Assembly (NCBI RefSeq): GCF_038502225.1
Contig: NC_091369.1
Location: forward strand, 18,206,385-18,270,384
DNA length: 64,000 bases
Reading direction: 5' to 3'
Source of the DNA: Cherax quadricarinatus
Taxonomy: Eukaryota; Arthropoda; Malacostraca; Decapoda; Parastacidae
Both the position numbers and the translations under genes were made by a program. This document shows, one piece after another, positions 20,945-32,284 of the stretch. Position 1 is the stretch's first letter. Each line of letters starts with the position of its first letter. The notes beneath the pieces are model-generated. The model was not told the DNA's origin and searched no databases. It saw only the letters and a list, made by a program, of their open reading frames with translations.

Positions 20945-23900
20945 CAATACCACCAGTCCGATAACATTCTTCTTTGCAAATATACAGGGTCTAAAGCCAG
21001 CAACAAACAACAAAATACCTTTCATCCGTGGACTGCTTGCAGAGGCAAAGGCAATGTTCGCGGCTTTCACTGAGACCCACATAAAGGATCACTTGGACAA
21101 CGAAATATGGATCCCAGGTTACAACCTATACAGATGTGACAGAGTGAACAGGCAAAAGGGGGGGGGTTGGCCTGTACATTGCAGAGTCACTTGTTTGCAC
21201 AGAACTGCTAAATGCCTCAAATGATGTAGTGGAAGTTTTAGCAGTAAAGGTCGAGAACCAAAACCTAGTCATTGTGGTAGTCTACAAGCCTCCGGATGCA
21301 ACATCCCAGCAATTCCAGGAACAGCTGTTAAAAATTGACCACTGTCTGGAAAACCTTCCAGCTCCTGCACCCAACATCTTGCTCCTGGGGGATTTCAACT
21401 TAAGGCACCTAAAATGGAGGAATATAGCAAATAATATTGTTGCAGTAATAACACCAGGAGGCAGCTCTGATGAAAACTCACACTCACGCGAGCTTTTAAA
21501 TCTCTGCACAAAATTCAATTTAAACCAGCAAATAATAGAGCCTACTAGACTGGAGAATACACTAGACCTCATCTTCACTAACAATGATGATCTGATAAGA
21601 AATGTCACCATATCAAAAACAATATACTCAGATCACAACATAATTGAGGTTCAGTCATGTATGCGTGGAGCCCCAGACCGACATAATGAGATTAGTCACG
21701 AGGGAGCATTCACCAAATTCAACTTCAATAACAAAAACATAAAGTGGGACCAAGTAAACCAAGTCCTAACCGATATAAGCTGGGAAGATATACTAAGCAA
21801 CACAGACCCCAACTTATGCCTAGAACAGATTAACTCGGTGGCACTCGATGTATGCACAAGGCTTATTCCTCTAAGAAAAAGGAGGAGTAGATGTAAAACA
21901 GAAAGAGACAGGCGCTCCCTTTACAGGCGACGGAAAAGAATAACAGAGCGGCTAAAAGAGGTCAATATATCTGAAATGCGTAGGGAGACACTGGTCAGAG
22001 AAATAGCAAGCATCGAACTTAAGCTAAAAGAATCCTTTAGGAGTCAGGAATCGCGGGAAGAACTAAAAGCCATAAATGAAATCGAAAGAAACCCAAAGTA
22101 TTTCTTCTCCTATGCCAAATCAAAATCGAGAACAACGTCCAGTATTGGGCCCCTACTTAAACAAGATGGGTCCTACACAGATGACAGCAAGGAAATGAGT
22201 GAGCTACTCAAGTCCCAATATGACTCAGTTTTTAGCAAGCCGCTAACCTTACTGAGAGTCGAAGATCAAAATGAATTTTTTATGAGAGAGCCACAAAATT
22301 TGATTAACACAAGCCTATCCGATGTTATCCTGACGCCAAATGACTTCGAACAGGCGATAAATGACATGCCCATGCACTCTGCCCCAGGGCCAGACTCATG
22401 GAACTCCGTGTTCATCAAGAACTGCAAGAAGCCCCTATCACGAGCCTTTTCCATCCTATGGAGAGGGAGCATGGACACGGGGGTCGTCCCACAGTTACTA
22501 AAAACAACAGACATAGCCCCACTCCACAAAGGGGGCAGTAAAGCAACAGCAAACAACTACAGACCAATAGCACTAACATCCCATATCATAAAAATCTTCG
22601 AAAGGGTCCTAAGAAGCAAGATCACCACCCATCTAGAAACCCATCAGTTACACAACCCAGGGCAACATGGGTTTAGAACAGGTCGCTCCTGTCTGTCTCA
22701 ACTATTGGATCACTACGACAAGGTCCTAAATGCACTAGAAGACAAAATGAATGCAGATGTAATATATACAGACTTTGCAAAAGCCTTCGACAAGTGTGAC
22801 TATGGAGTAATAGCGCACATAATGCGTGCTAAAGGAATAACAGGAATAGTCGGTCGATGGATCTATAATTTCCTCACTAACAGAACACAGAGTAGTCGTC
22901 AACAGAGTAAAGTCCGAGGCAGCTACGGTGAAAAGCTCTGTTCCACAAGGCACAGTACTCGCTCCCATCTTGTTCTTCATCCTCATATCCGACATAGACA
23001 AGGATGTCAGCCACAGCACCATGTCTTCCTTTGCAGATGACACCCGAATCTGCATGACAGTGTCTTCCATTGCAGACACTGCAAGGGTCCAGGCGGACAT
23101 CAACCAAATCTTTCAGTGGGCTGCAGAAAACAATATGAAGTTCAACGATGAGAAATTTCAATTACTCAGATATGGTAAACACGAGGAAATTAAATCTTCA
23201 TCAGAGTACAAAACAAATTCTGGCCACAAAATAGAGCGAAACACCAACGTCAAAGACCTGGGAGTGATCATGTCGGAGGATCTCACCTTCAAGGACCATA
23301 ACATTGTATCAATCGCATCTGCTAGAAAAATGACAGGATGGATAATGAGAACCTTCAAAACTAGGGAGGCCAAGCCCATGATGACACTCTTCAGGTCACT
23401 TGTTCTATCTAGGCTGGAATATTGCTGCACACTAACAGCACCTTTCAAGGCAGGTGAAATTGCTGACCTAGAAAATGTACAGAGAACCTTCACGGAGCGC
23501 ATAACGGAGATAAAACACCTCAATTACTGGGAGCGCTTGAGGTTCCTAAACCTGTATTCCCTGGAATGCAGGCAGGAGAGATACATGATTATATACACCT
23601 GGAAAATCCTAGAGGGACTAGTACCGAACTTGCACACGAAAATCACTCACTACGAAAGCAAAAGACTTGGCAGACGATGCACCATCCCCCCAATGAAAAG
23701 CAGGGGTGTCACTAGCACGTTAAGAGACCATACAATAAGTGTCAGGGTCCCGAGACTGTTCAACTGCCTCCCAGCATACATAAGGGGGATTACCAACAGA
23801 CCCCTGGCAGTCTTCAAGCTGGCACTGGACAAGCACCTAAAGTCGGTTCCTGACCAGCCAGGCTATGGCTCGTACGTTGGTTTGCATGCAGCCAGCAGCA

Positions 23901-23968
23901 ACAGCCTGGTTGATCAGGCTCTGATCCACCAGGAGGCCTGGTCACAGACCGGGCCGTGGGGGCATTGA
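20945..23968 (+). pseudogene. LINE B ORF2: endonuclease plus reverse transcriptase
   Basis: The endonuclease starts at FFFANIQGLKPATNNK and AFTETHIKDH. A G-run frameshift near 21165 leads to a 603-codon frame: VVYKPPDATS, LLLGDFNLRHLKW, YSDHNIIEV, HSAPGPDSWNS, GQHGFRTGRSC and YTDFAKAFDKCDYGV. A 2-bp deletion near 22890 shifts to the last frame with SSVPQGTVLAPILF and SSFADDTRICM (Asp-Asp 23036-23041), ending at 23968. Copy 1 at 4664-6439 has RVVVNRVKS at the deletion point. Catalytic residues remain. Confidence 0.9.
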
Positions 23969-24004
23969 CCCCCGGAACTCTCTCCAGGTAAACTCCAGGT
24001 ATCC

Positions 24005-24465
24005 AAGCACGTTAGGAAACTAGGAAAAGTGCAAAGGTTTGCAGCAAGACAAGTCCCGCAGCTAAGGGGTATGTCCTACAAGGAGAGGTTAAGGAAAATT
24101 GACCTAATGGCACGAAGACAGGAGAGATGGGGGGATATGATAACAACATATAAAATACTGAGAGAAATCGACAAGGTGGACAGAGACAGGATGCTCCAGA
24201 GATGGGACACAGCAACAAGGGGTCACAGTTGTAAGCTGAAGACTCAGATGAATCACAGGGATGTTAGGATGCATTTCTTCAGTCACAGAGTTGTCAGGAA
24301 GTGGAGTAGTCTGCAAAGTGAAGTAGTGGAGGCAGGATCCATACATAGCTTTAAGAAGAGGTATGATAAAGCTCACGGAGCAGGACAAGTGGCCTAGTAG
24401 CAACCAGTGAAGAGGCAGGGCCAGGAGCTGTGACTCAACCCATGCAACCACAACTCGGTGAGTAT
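24005..24465 (+). mobile_element. LINE A 3' fragment, copy 3
   Basis: It starts CCAAGCACGTTAGGAAACTA, equal to LINE A coding just before the LINE B breakpoint at 4629, and continues with VQRFAARQVPQLRGMSY, a 122-codon frame and the 3' UTR ending ACTCGGTGAGTATATGCAC. It abuts the LINE B tail directly. Confidence 0.9.
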
Positions 24466-25093
24466 ATGCACTCGGGTAATGAACCATATGCAATTCCAAG
24501 GGGATGGAGTACATCCCAGAGTACATCCCATGGCCCTACATCTAGAATAGACAGTGAAAGTGATGATGTGGCTACAATTGGGTGGATAGACCACATGTGT
24601 CAGCAGGTTGTGGTGGTACCACGGGCATGCAGCACCTGCCCAGGCTGGGACCCAAGCCACTGACTCAGCAGGTCTAGGACAAAGTGCATCTGGGATTGGC
24701 AGCAAAATCCCAAATTTGTTGTTAATCCCCATCAGTCTGATGACACTTAAAGTGGATTCCTGCCATCTTTTACCCTTGGAAGCACTGCAAGGGAACTGCA
24801 ATTCTTTGAATTATTCTTTGACCAGCCTTGGATGGAAAATATTGTCAGGGAAAAATAACAAATATTTTGACTACACCATGGCAAATATAATGATATCACC
24901 ACAATCAAGACTACACCAGTGGAAGGAGACAACTGTGACTGAAACGTATTTGTTTTTTGCAACAATAATGGTTATGCCTCATGTCAATAAGCATAATATA
25001 AAATCATACTGGTTCACAGTTCAGTAACACACCACTGTGTATGACAGACTACAGCAGTTCTAAGAACATGTCCAGTGGCTGTACATATGTAAA
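24466..25093 (+). pseudogene. piggyBac fragment, internally deleted
   Basis: It matches 29905-30600 of the piggyBac below (GIGSKIP region, then TMANIMISPQSRLHQWKE and HNIKSYWFT). It then jumps across a short unrelated stretch to the last codons and 3' UTR (CAGCAGTTCTAAGAACATGTCCAGTG). The catalytic domain is deleted, and no TTAA ends remain. The right side meets Tigger T1. Confidence 0.85.
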
Positions 25094-25329
25094 TACAGTG
25101 GAACCCCTGGATTTCATACTTAATCCGTTCCAGAAAGTCGGTCTAAATCCAAAACGTACGAAAACCGAAATAATATTTCCCATAAGAAATAATGTAAATA
25201 TAATTAATCCGTTTCACACACCCAAAAGTATTAACAAAAAATACACTTTATAGAAAATAACTATAGTTTTACATACAGAAAACGATGGGAAATAAATATA
25301 AAGGACTAATGAAATGGATAAATTAACAT

Positions 25330-26411
25330 TTAACCCTTTCAGGGTCCAAGGCCAAAATCTGAAGTGGTGCCCCAGTGTCCAAGAATTTAAAAAAAAAAAA
25401 TTGTTATTTTTTCTTATGAAATGGTAGAGAATCTTTTTGTGAATGTAATAAAACAAAAAGTACGAAATTTGATGGAAAATTGACGAAATTATGCTCTCGT
25501 GAATTTTGATGTGTCAGCGATATTTACGAATCGGCGATTTTGCCGACTTTGACTCCCATTTTAGGCCAATTACATTATTCCAGTCGACCAAATTCTCAGC
25601 TATTTCACTAGTATTACTTCTATTCTATCGATTGAGCACAAGAAATCGCCAGGTCAACTGTTTCAACTACAAAATAAAGTGACCGGAAATTGGTAATTTG
25701 GCCAATTTAACACAAAGTTCAAAATATTCCAATTTCAAAATAGGGTCCAGAATAAACAATGTAGGTATTCCTGGCACTAAACTAACATTTCCTCTGTTCA
25801 TTAGTTATATTTTGAGGCTTCACAAATAAATTCCATTTTGATTTTTTATTCACATAATGAATTTTTATTCACACCAAAAAATAGAAGATTTACTGTTATG
25901 CAATATTGTAATAATTGTATAAATATCATCACCACATTTGTGAATGTATATTAGACCCACCAGCTGGCGTGTATTAGACGTGTGAGGTCGTTTGTTTACT
26001 CTTGAACATCGGCAAAAATTTAACATTTCCGCCACTTTGAGCTCAATTTCAAGCCATTTCCAGTGCTAACACCAATCAAAATTATCTCTATTTCTGTAAT
26101 ATGTCTTCCATTCTATCAAATGAGACCAAGAAATCACAAATACAACTATAAAAAACATACGAAAAAACACTGCAAAGTTGCTGTTTTAATCGAAAATCAT
26201 GGTCTCAGTTTTTTTTCTCTCATTATACACAGTGTGCTGCAGGATTTGTTTTATGTGGTGCACACATACCACATAGATGTATTCTCTCATATCTAGGCCC
26301 AAATTTACCACTCACAGTTTATCAGAGTGAGCTGAGCTCATGACGTAGATCTACGGTTTGGACCCTGAACGTAAAGCCGTTGATCTATGAGATGGACCCT
26401 GAAAGGGTTAA
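25330..26411 (-). mobile_element. piggyBac MITE m1 (1.08 kb) in T1
   Basis: TTAA duplicates flank inverted ends CCCTTTCAGGGTCC and GGACCCTGAAAGGG. Its left end matches the right end of the piggyBac at 29292-32284 (GGCCAAAATCTGAAGTGGTG). Its right end carries paired palindromes GTAGATCTAC (26345) and GTTGATCTAT (26379). The interior is shared with MITEs m2-m4 but not with the transposase, and small frames in it are not convincing. Confidence 0.9.
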
Positions 26412-26676
26412 ATCACTTTTACCTTTATTGACAAGTCTTGTTGGCATATGGAAGACAGTGAGGATGGGAGAGGGAGGAGAGTTTATTGTTTGGATACAGG
26501 AGAAAATGCTTGGATGAGGATAATATCAACTCTATGGTTTATTTATCTATCACATAATAAACAATATTAATAACATATACTCTAGAATGAATACAATATG
26601 TCATTATGTTTGCGATTAGTGGTGGCTGCAGAAGCTGCCATTCTCTCTCCTGCTGTGACTACGTATCTTCCCATTA

Positions 26677-26879
26677 CAGTGGAACCTCAAATATCGAACT
26701 TTCTTCGGTACAGAAGGCTGTTCGAGTGCCTTTACCGAATGAATTTATTCCCATCAGGAATAATGTAAATTAGATTAGTCCATTTCAGACCCTCAAAAAT
26801 ACACTTTTAAAAGCACTTACAAAAATACACTTACATAATTGGTCGTGTTGGGAGCTGTTCGATTTTTGAGGTTCCACTG
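26677..26879. mobile_element. 203-bp TA-flanked MITE in T1
   Basis: Inverted ends CAGTGGAACCTCAAATATCGAA and TTCGATTTTTGAGGTTCCACTG are flanked by TA on both sides. There is no coding content. Confidence 0.88.
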
Positions 26880-27794
26880 TATTATAAGAGAAAATGAAAT
26901 GTTTGTGAGGCTAACTGCACTACATCACAGTTTCATAGGGAAAACACTGAAGCAATGTAAGTAATTTATAAATAGGAAATATTGTATAAAAACATAATAG
27001 AAAATGTAAAGCAATAAAGTGGTTATTGTATGTATACTATAGTACACCCTTACCTTGGAGGAGATGCTGGCAGAGGTTTAGGGTGGTGGAAGATAGCACA
27101 GGGCAGCATATGTTAAAAGTGGCCCTATAAACCTCCAGCAACATTGGAGGAGCTAGTTTCGTGTCGTCCTTTTTCTATCGCTTAATCACTAAACTTACTT
27201 GCTACACTCTTAATGCTACACTTTATCGCTGGCTGGTGCTATAGCCTTTATAGACTCCTCCTGCTTTAGTATCGTACATATCATAGAATCACTGAAGAAT
27301 TCTATCGTGTTTCTCACCTTCTTTACCATAGGGCTGGCACTAGGAACTTTCTTTGGGCCCACGGTGGCTTATTTTGCAGTCGTAATCAATAAACAAGCAC
27401 AAAAATTGCGAAATGTTTCGGATGAATGCTCACTCAACCAGTGACAGAGCCAGATTGCCCTTTTCTTCCATACCGGGTGGACGCATACAATTTCTGGATG
27501 GAGGTATGAAATCAGGACCAAAATTTTGCCCCAAAAAGTGGTCTAAATCCGAATTGTACAATATGCAGACTGTACGAAAACCGGAGTTCCATTGTACAGT
27601 GGACCCTTGCCTAACGTTGGCATCACATAACGTTAAATCCGCCTAGTGATACATTTTAATGCTAAAATTTTGCCTCGCCTAGCGCTAAAAAACTCGCTCA
27701 ACGTGATTCGTCCGAGACGCGTCCATGTGCGGCCTGAGCCAGCCTCACTTGTTCCACCGGTGGCACTGTTTACAAGCCAGCCTCCACGGTCACA

Positions 27795-28875
27795 TTAACC
27801 CTTTGACTGTCGCAACCCCCAATCCTGAGGTGTCTCCTGGTGTCGCAAAATTTAAAAAAAAAAAAAAAATTATTTTTTCTTATGAAATGATAGAGAATCT
27901 TTTCCCGATTGTAATGACACCAAAAAAACGAAATTTGATGGAAAACTGACGGAATTATGCTCTCGCGAAGTTAGCGACCTCGGCGCTGTTTACAAATCGG
28001 CGATTTCGCCCACTTTGAGCCCTATTTTCGGCTAATTCCATTGTTCCAGTCGCCAAAACTCATAGCTATTTCTTTAGAACTTCATTTTTTCTATCGATTG
28101 AATACAAGAAACTGCCCATTTACTGATTTCAACTACCTAATAATGTGGTCAGAAATTTGCAATTTGGCCAATTTCACGAAAACTAAAAAATATGACAATT
28201 TCAAAATAAGGTCCAGAATGAACAATGCAGACATTCCTGGCTCTAAAATAACATTTTCTTTGTTCATCAGTCACGTCTCCAGGCCCTTCTGATATTACTC
28301 TTGCTTTCTATTTTGAATTTTTATTCAAACAAAAAATATTAGACTTACTATTATGCAGACTACTGCAATGCTGTAATAACTGTATAAATAACATCAACCC
28401 ATTCATGACTGCATATTAGAATGGCTAGTTGGACATTTATTGGACAATGGCATCATTTGTTTACTTTTGAACATTGGCAAAAATCAAACATTTCCCCTAA
28501 TTTGAGCTCCATTTCTAGGTTCTTTTTATAGTAAAATCAATCAAAATCACCTCTATTTCTGTAATATGTTTTCCATTCTATCAAATGAGACCAAGAAAAC
28601 GATAATACAACCATAAATACTATGCGAAAATAGACCACAAAGTCGGCATTTTAATTAAAAAAAACGGTCGGAGTTTTTTTTTTTTCTCATTATGCACTGC
28701 GTGCTCCAGGATTTTTTTTATATGGTGCACCCTGACCACACAGACCCATTCTCTCACATGTGGGCCTACCAGCTTTCTCCTGCTTGATTTGAAGCCGCTA
28801 GAATTTGAGTATATATACGTCAAACACGGCACCTCGTAAAACGTATATATACGGCCGCGACAGTCAAAGGGTTAA
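27795..28875 (-). mobile_element. piggyBac MITE m2 in T2 leader
   Basis: TTAA-flanked ends CCCTTTGACTGTCGC and GCGACAGTCAAAGGG. The right end holds GTATATATAC twice (28809 and 28843). The interior is homologous to m1, m3 and m4. Confidence 0.92.
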
Positions 28876-28943
28876 AGCATACAATCGGAACATTTCGTAT
28901 TATTACAGCATTTTTAGTGATTTCACCTGCAAAATAAGTGACC

Positions 28944-29291
28944 ATGGGCCCCAAGGAAGCTTCTAGTGCCAACCCTACAGCAAAAAGGGTGAGAATTACT
29001 ATGGATATGAAGAAAGAGATCATTGCTAAGTGTGAAACTGGAGTGCGTGTCTCCGAGCTGGCCAGGTTGTATAGTATACCCCAATCAACCATCGCTACTA
29101 TTGTGGCCAATAAAACAGCAATCAAGGAAGCTGTTCTTGCCAAAGGTGCAACTTTGTTTTCGAAACAGAGATCGCAAGTGATAGAAGATGTTGAGAAACT
29201 GTTACTGGTGTGGATAAACGAAAAACAGATAGCAGGAGATAGCATCTCTCAAGCGATCATAAGTGAAAAGGCTAGGAAGTTGCATCAGGAT
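28944..29291 (+). pseudogene. Tigger T2 transposase, N-terminal DNA-binding part
   Basis: ATG 28944 gives MGPKEASSANPTAKRVRITM, a pipsqueak/CENP-B-type helix-turn-helix (ISELARLYSIPQSTIATIV-like, about residues 30-55) and the start of the second HTH (VWINEKQIAGDSISQAIISE). The frame is open until the TTAA where the piggyBac inserted, then continues at 32285. Confidence 0.93.
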
Positions 29292-32284
29292 TTAACCCTT
29301 TCAGGGTCCGTCCCGTAGATCTACGGCTTCACGTTGAGTGTCCAAACCGTAGATCTATGCCAAAATTCTAGCGCCGTCAAATTTAGCGCGAAAGCGCTCA
29401 TAGGCCTACATGTGAGAGAACGGGTCTGCGTGGTGGGTGGGCGCCATAAACAAAAAATCTAGGCGCCCGCATAGCATTGTGGGAACGCTGGCTCAGTTAC
29501 CCTTGTTCACCATGCCTCGTCGCAAGTCAGCTCTCACTCCCCGGAAAATTGGGACTCTCCTCTTCCTATCTGATAGTTCTGACACTGATGGAAGTGGAAA
29601 TGAAGACGAATTCTACGGCTTTGATCAGTTAGTGACCGAAAGGAATGACCAGGATATCGATAATAGTGCAGAAAACCCTGACGATCCTCAACCTTCTACC
29701 TCTGGTGTGGGCACTCGTGACTCACGGTCGGTTGTGCCTCAACGCAAGAGAAAACTAATATTTTTGCATGGCCAGACCTCTGACTTCAGTAATGATGATG
29801 ATAGTGACGTGGATTGTGATTTTATTGCGCTCGACGATCATTCGAGTAGTGATAGTGAGGAATCATATTCACCAGTGAAGCGTCGGTATGTTCACCGCCG
29901 CATGCGCTCGGGTAGTGTACCCTATGCTGTGCCCAGGGGACGGAGTACATCCTGGAGTGCATCCCGGAGTACATCTCGGAGTACATCCCGCAGTACATCC
30001 CGCAGTACATCCCGTGGCCCTACACCAGTTTTAGGTAGTGATAGTGAGGATGATGTGGCTACACTTGGCATGGATAGACCACAGGCATCAGTGGATGGTG
30101 GTAGTGGTGATGGTAGTGGCACCGCCATGCGTGACTCACCAGCCCACGCTGGGACCCACGCTGCTGGCTCGTCAGTTCAAGGACAAAGCGGAGCATCAGC
30201 CACCAGCCCACCCCACCACAACCACCCGCACAACCAGCCTATGATGTCCAGTATCCACCAGCAAACCGTATGTGGGATTGGCAGCAAAATCCCAATTTTG
30301 TTCCCAAGCCTCACCACTTTGATGACTCTCAAAGTGGAATTCTACCTACTTGTCCCCTTGGAACCACGGCCAATGAATTGGAATTCTTTGAATTATTCTT
30401 TGACCAGCCATTGATGGAAATTATTGTCAGGGAAAGTAATAAGTATTTTGAGTACACCATGGCAAATATGATCATATCACCACAGTCAAGACTACACAGG
30501 TGGAAAGAGATGACTGTTGCAGAAATGTATTTGCTTTTTGCAACAATAATGCTTATGCTTCATGTCTATAAGCATAATATAAAAGCATACTGGTCCACAG
30601 ATTGGCTAATTTCTACCCCGGTCTTCAGCGAAATCATCCCAGTGAACAGGTTTAGCTTACTCTTACGTATGCTGCACTTCTCTGACAAAACCAGGCCTGA
30701 CAGAAGTGACAGGTTATATAAGATTAGAAATGTTTTCATGTATCTCAAACAAAAGTTCAGCATATACTTTTATCCATTCAAGAATGTTGTAATTGACGAG
30801 TCTTTGATTTTGTTCAAAGGTAGACTGTCATTCAAGCAGTATATACCGAGCAAGAGGAAACGCTTTGGTATAAAACTGTTTGTACTCTGTGACTGTGACA
30901 GTGGCCTGGTGTTGGATATTGTTGTATACATGGGAAGTAAAACATTGAAAGATACCAAGATGTTATTGGGTATCTCAGGTGACGTAGTGAGAAACATGAT
31001 GGCACCTTATCTTGGTAAGGGGCATACATTATATACCGATAACTGGTACACAAGCCCATTACTCAGTGATTTCATGCGAGTGAACAAGACAGATGTGTGT
31101 GGCACAGTGCGTTCTAATCGTAAACATATGCCCAGGCTCAACGCAGGTGCTCGTGGTGATGACGTGCAGGTGTTTACTGCCAATGACATCATGGCATTAC
31201 GGTGGCATGACAAACGAGATGTCACATTGTTGACAACCATTCACCGTAATGAAATGCAAGACAGTGGCAAAGTTGATCGAGTGACTAATGAACGTATTCG
31301 AAAACCAGTGACAGTGATTGATTATACACAAAACATGCGCTTGGTTGACAAATGTGACATGCAGATTGGTTTTGTTGACTGTGTTCGTAAGAGTTACAAG
31401 TGGTACATGAAACTTTTCTTCCATCTCATGGACATTTCAATGCTCAATGCATATAATATGTACCAAATAAAGACTGGCAACAGACCACCGTATGGTGAAT
31501 TTTGTTTGTCTGTTGTCAGACAACTCATAATGAAGTACCAGGTAAGAACACCTGCTATACAACAAGGTCCTCGAATTACTCAGGATATACCCAAGCGTTT
31601 GAGGAGGGAAGGTGATCATTTCATAATACAGCTTCCTTCAACTCAGAAGAAATTTGCTCAGAAGAGATGCATCGTCTGTGCACAAACAAAACGACGGCAA
31701 CAAAGACGCAAAGACACTCGGTTTATGTGTGAGGAATGTAAGGTGCCTCTGTGCATGGTGCCTTGTTTCAAGGAGTTCCACAAGCTCCAGCAGTTCTAAA
31801 ACCATGTCCAGTGATTGTAAATATGTAAATATATGATAGAACATTAGTATTATACAAGATTTGTGCATGTTTATTGTAATAAAAAACAGTGGTAAACAAT
31901 AATATGATAATAACTTTAGTGCGGTTATTGTGTTCAATACAGTGAGTTTATATATATACATTATACACAATATTGGTCTCTCAGGCCCCAAATGTTAGTA
32001 GGAAAAGAAAAAAATTGGAAAAGAAAAGAAAAAACTATAAAAACCGCTAAATAATGTAATGAGCGTATGTGGAATTCGTCGATGTTGCCGCCACCACATC
32101 ATTTTGGACAAACTTCTTGGCACTGTATCTCGGTAAGTACTGATCAGAAATTTTTTTTTTGTCTTATTACCTTCACAAAAATATGCTCTTTAATTCTGTA
32201 AGAAAAATAATTTTTTTTTTTTCAAAATTTCTTGGACACTGGAGCACCACTTCAGATTTTGGCCTTGGACCCAGAAGGGGTTAA
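29292..32284 (+). mobile_element. piggyBac transposon (2,993 bp), near-autonomous
   Basis: TTAA at both ends; the inverted ends are CCCTTTCAGGGTCC and GGACCCAGAAGGGG. Excision would restore GGATTTAATTAG exactly as in intact T6 (about 51462-51474), which proves the TTAA duplication. The left subterminal region has paired palindromes GTAGATCTAC (29315) and GTAGATCTAT (29349). One transposase gene lies inside with a single frameshift. Confidence 0.96.
29512..31799 (+). CDS. piggyBac transposase (one frameshift)
   Basis: I chose ATG 29512 (MPRRKSALTPRKIG) because an acidic N-terminus follows, as usual in piggyBac proteins. A short RSTS repeat lies near residue 145. A frameshift between about 30180 and 30235 moves to the frame running to 31799. 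The catalytic Asp triad is visible: NVVIDES (about 30795), LYTDNWYTS (31038) and VDKCDM (31347 or 31356). The C-terminal Cys-rich domain is complete (CIVCAQTKRRQQRRKD, CEECKVPLCMVPCFKEFH). It performs TTAA-specific cut-and-paste transposition. Total length is near the family's usual 550-750 residues. Confidence 0.93.

Larger units (their letters stand above)
18619..24004 (+). mobile_element. LINE 'B' copy 2: nearly full-length, PHD/CCCH-type ORF1
   Basis: The 5' boundary is set by homology with the isolated 5' UTR copy at 62626-63043 (both start ACATCCCTCTAGC). The order is a 1.0-kb 5' UTR, ORF1 (19652-20912), ORF2 (about 20945-23968) and a 3' tail CCAGGTAAACTCCAGGTA. Only a few homopolymer frameshifts separate it from intact. 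It belongs to the CR1-like group by RT and PHD content. LINE A sequence follows immediately, and no convincing target duplication is visible. Confidence 0.9.
25096..27594. mobile_element. Tigger-like DNA transposon T1, non-coding
   Basis: Terminal inverted repeats CAGTGGAACCCC (left) and GAGTTCCATTG (right) lie between TA dinucleotides. The subterminal GTCGGTCTAAATCC and GTGGTCTAAATCCGAA are also inverted. The interior lacks a transposase apart from a short trace near 27310-27360 that resembles a reversed N-terminal region (fits TVAYFAVV-type flank). It contains a piggyBac MITE and a smaller MITE. Its right TA is shared with the next element. Confidence 0.8.

Noticed and set aside
26063..26296. 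Small frame in piggyBac MITE (77 codons), with a similar one at 56420
   Set aside because: Similarity follows from shared MITE DNA; the frame is not preserved across all four copies.
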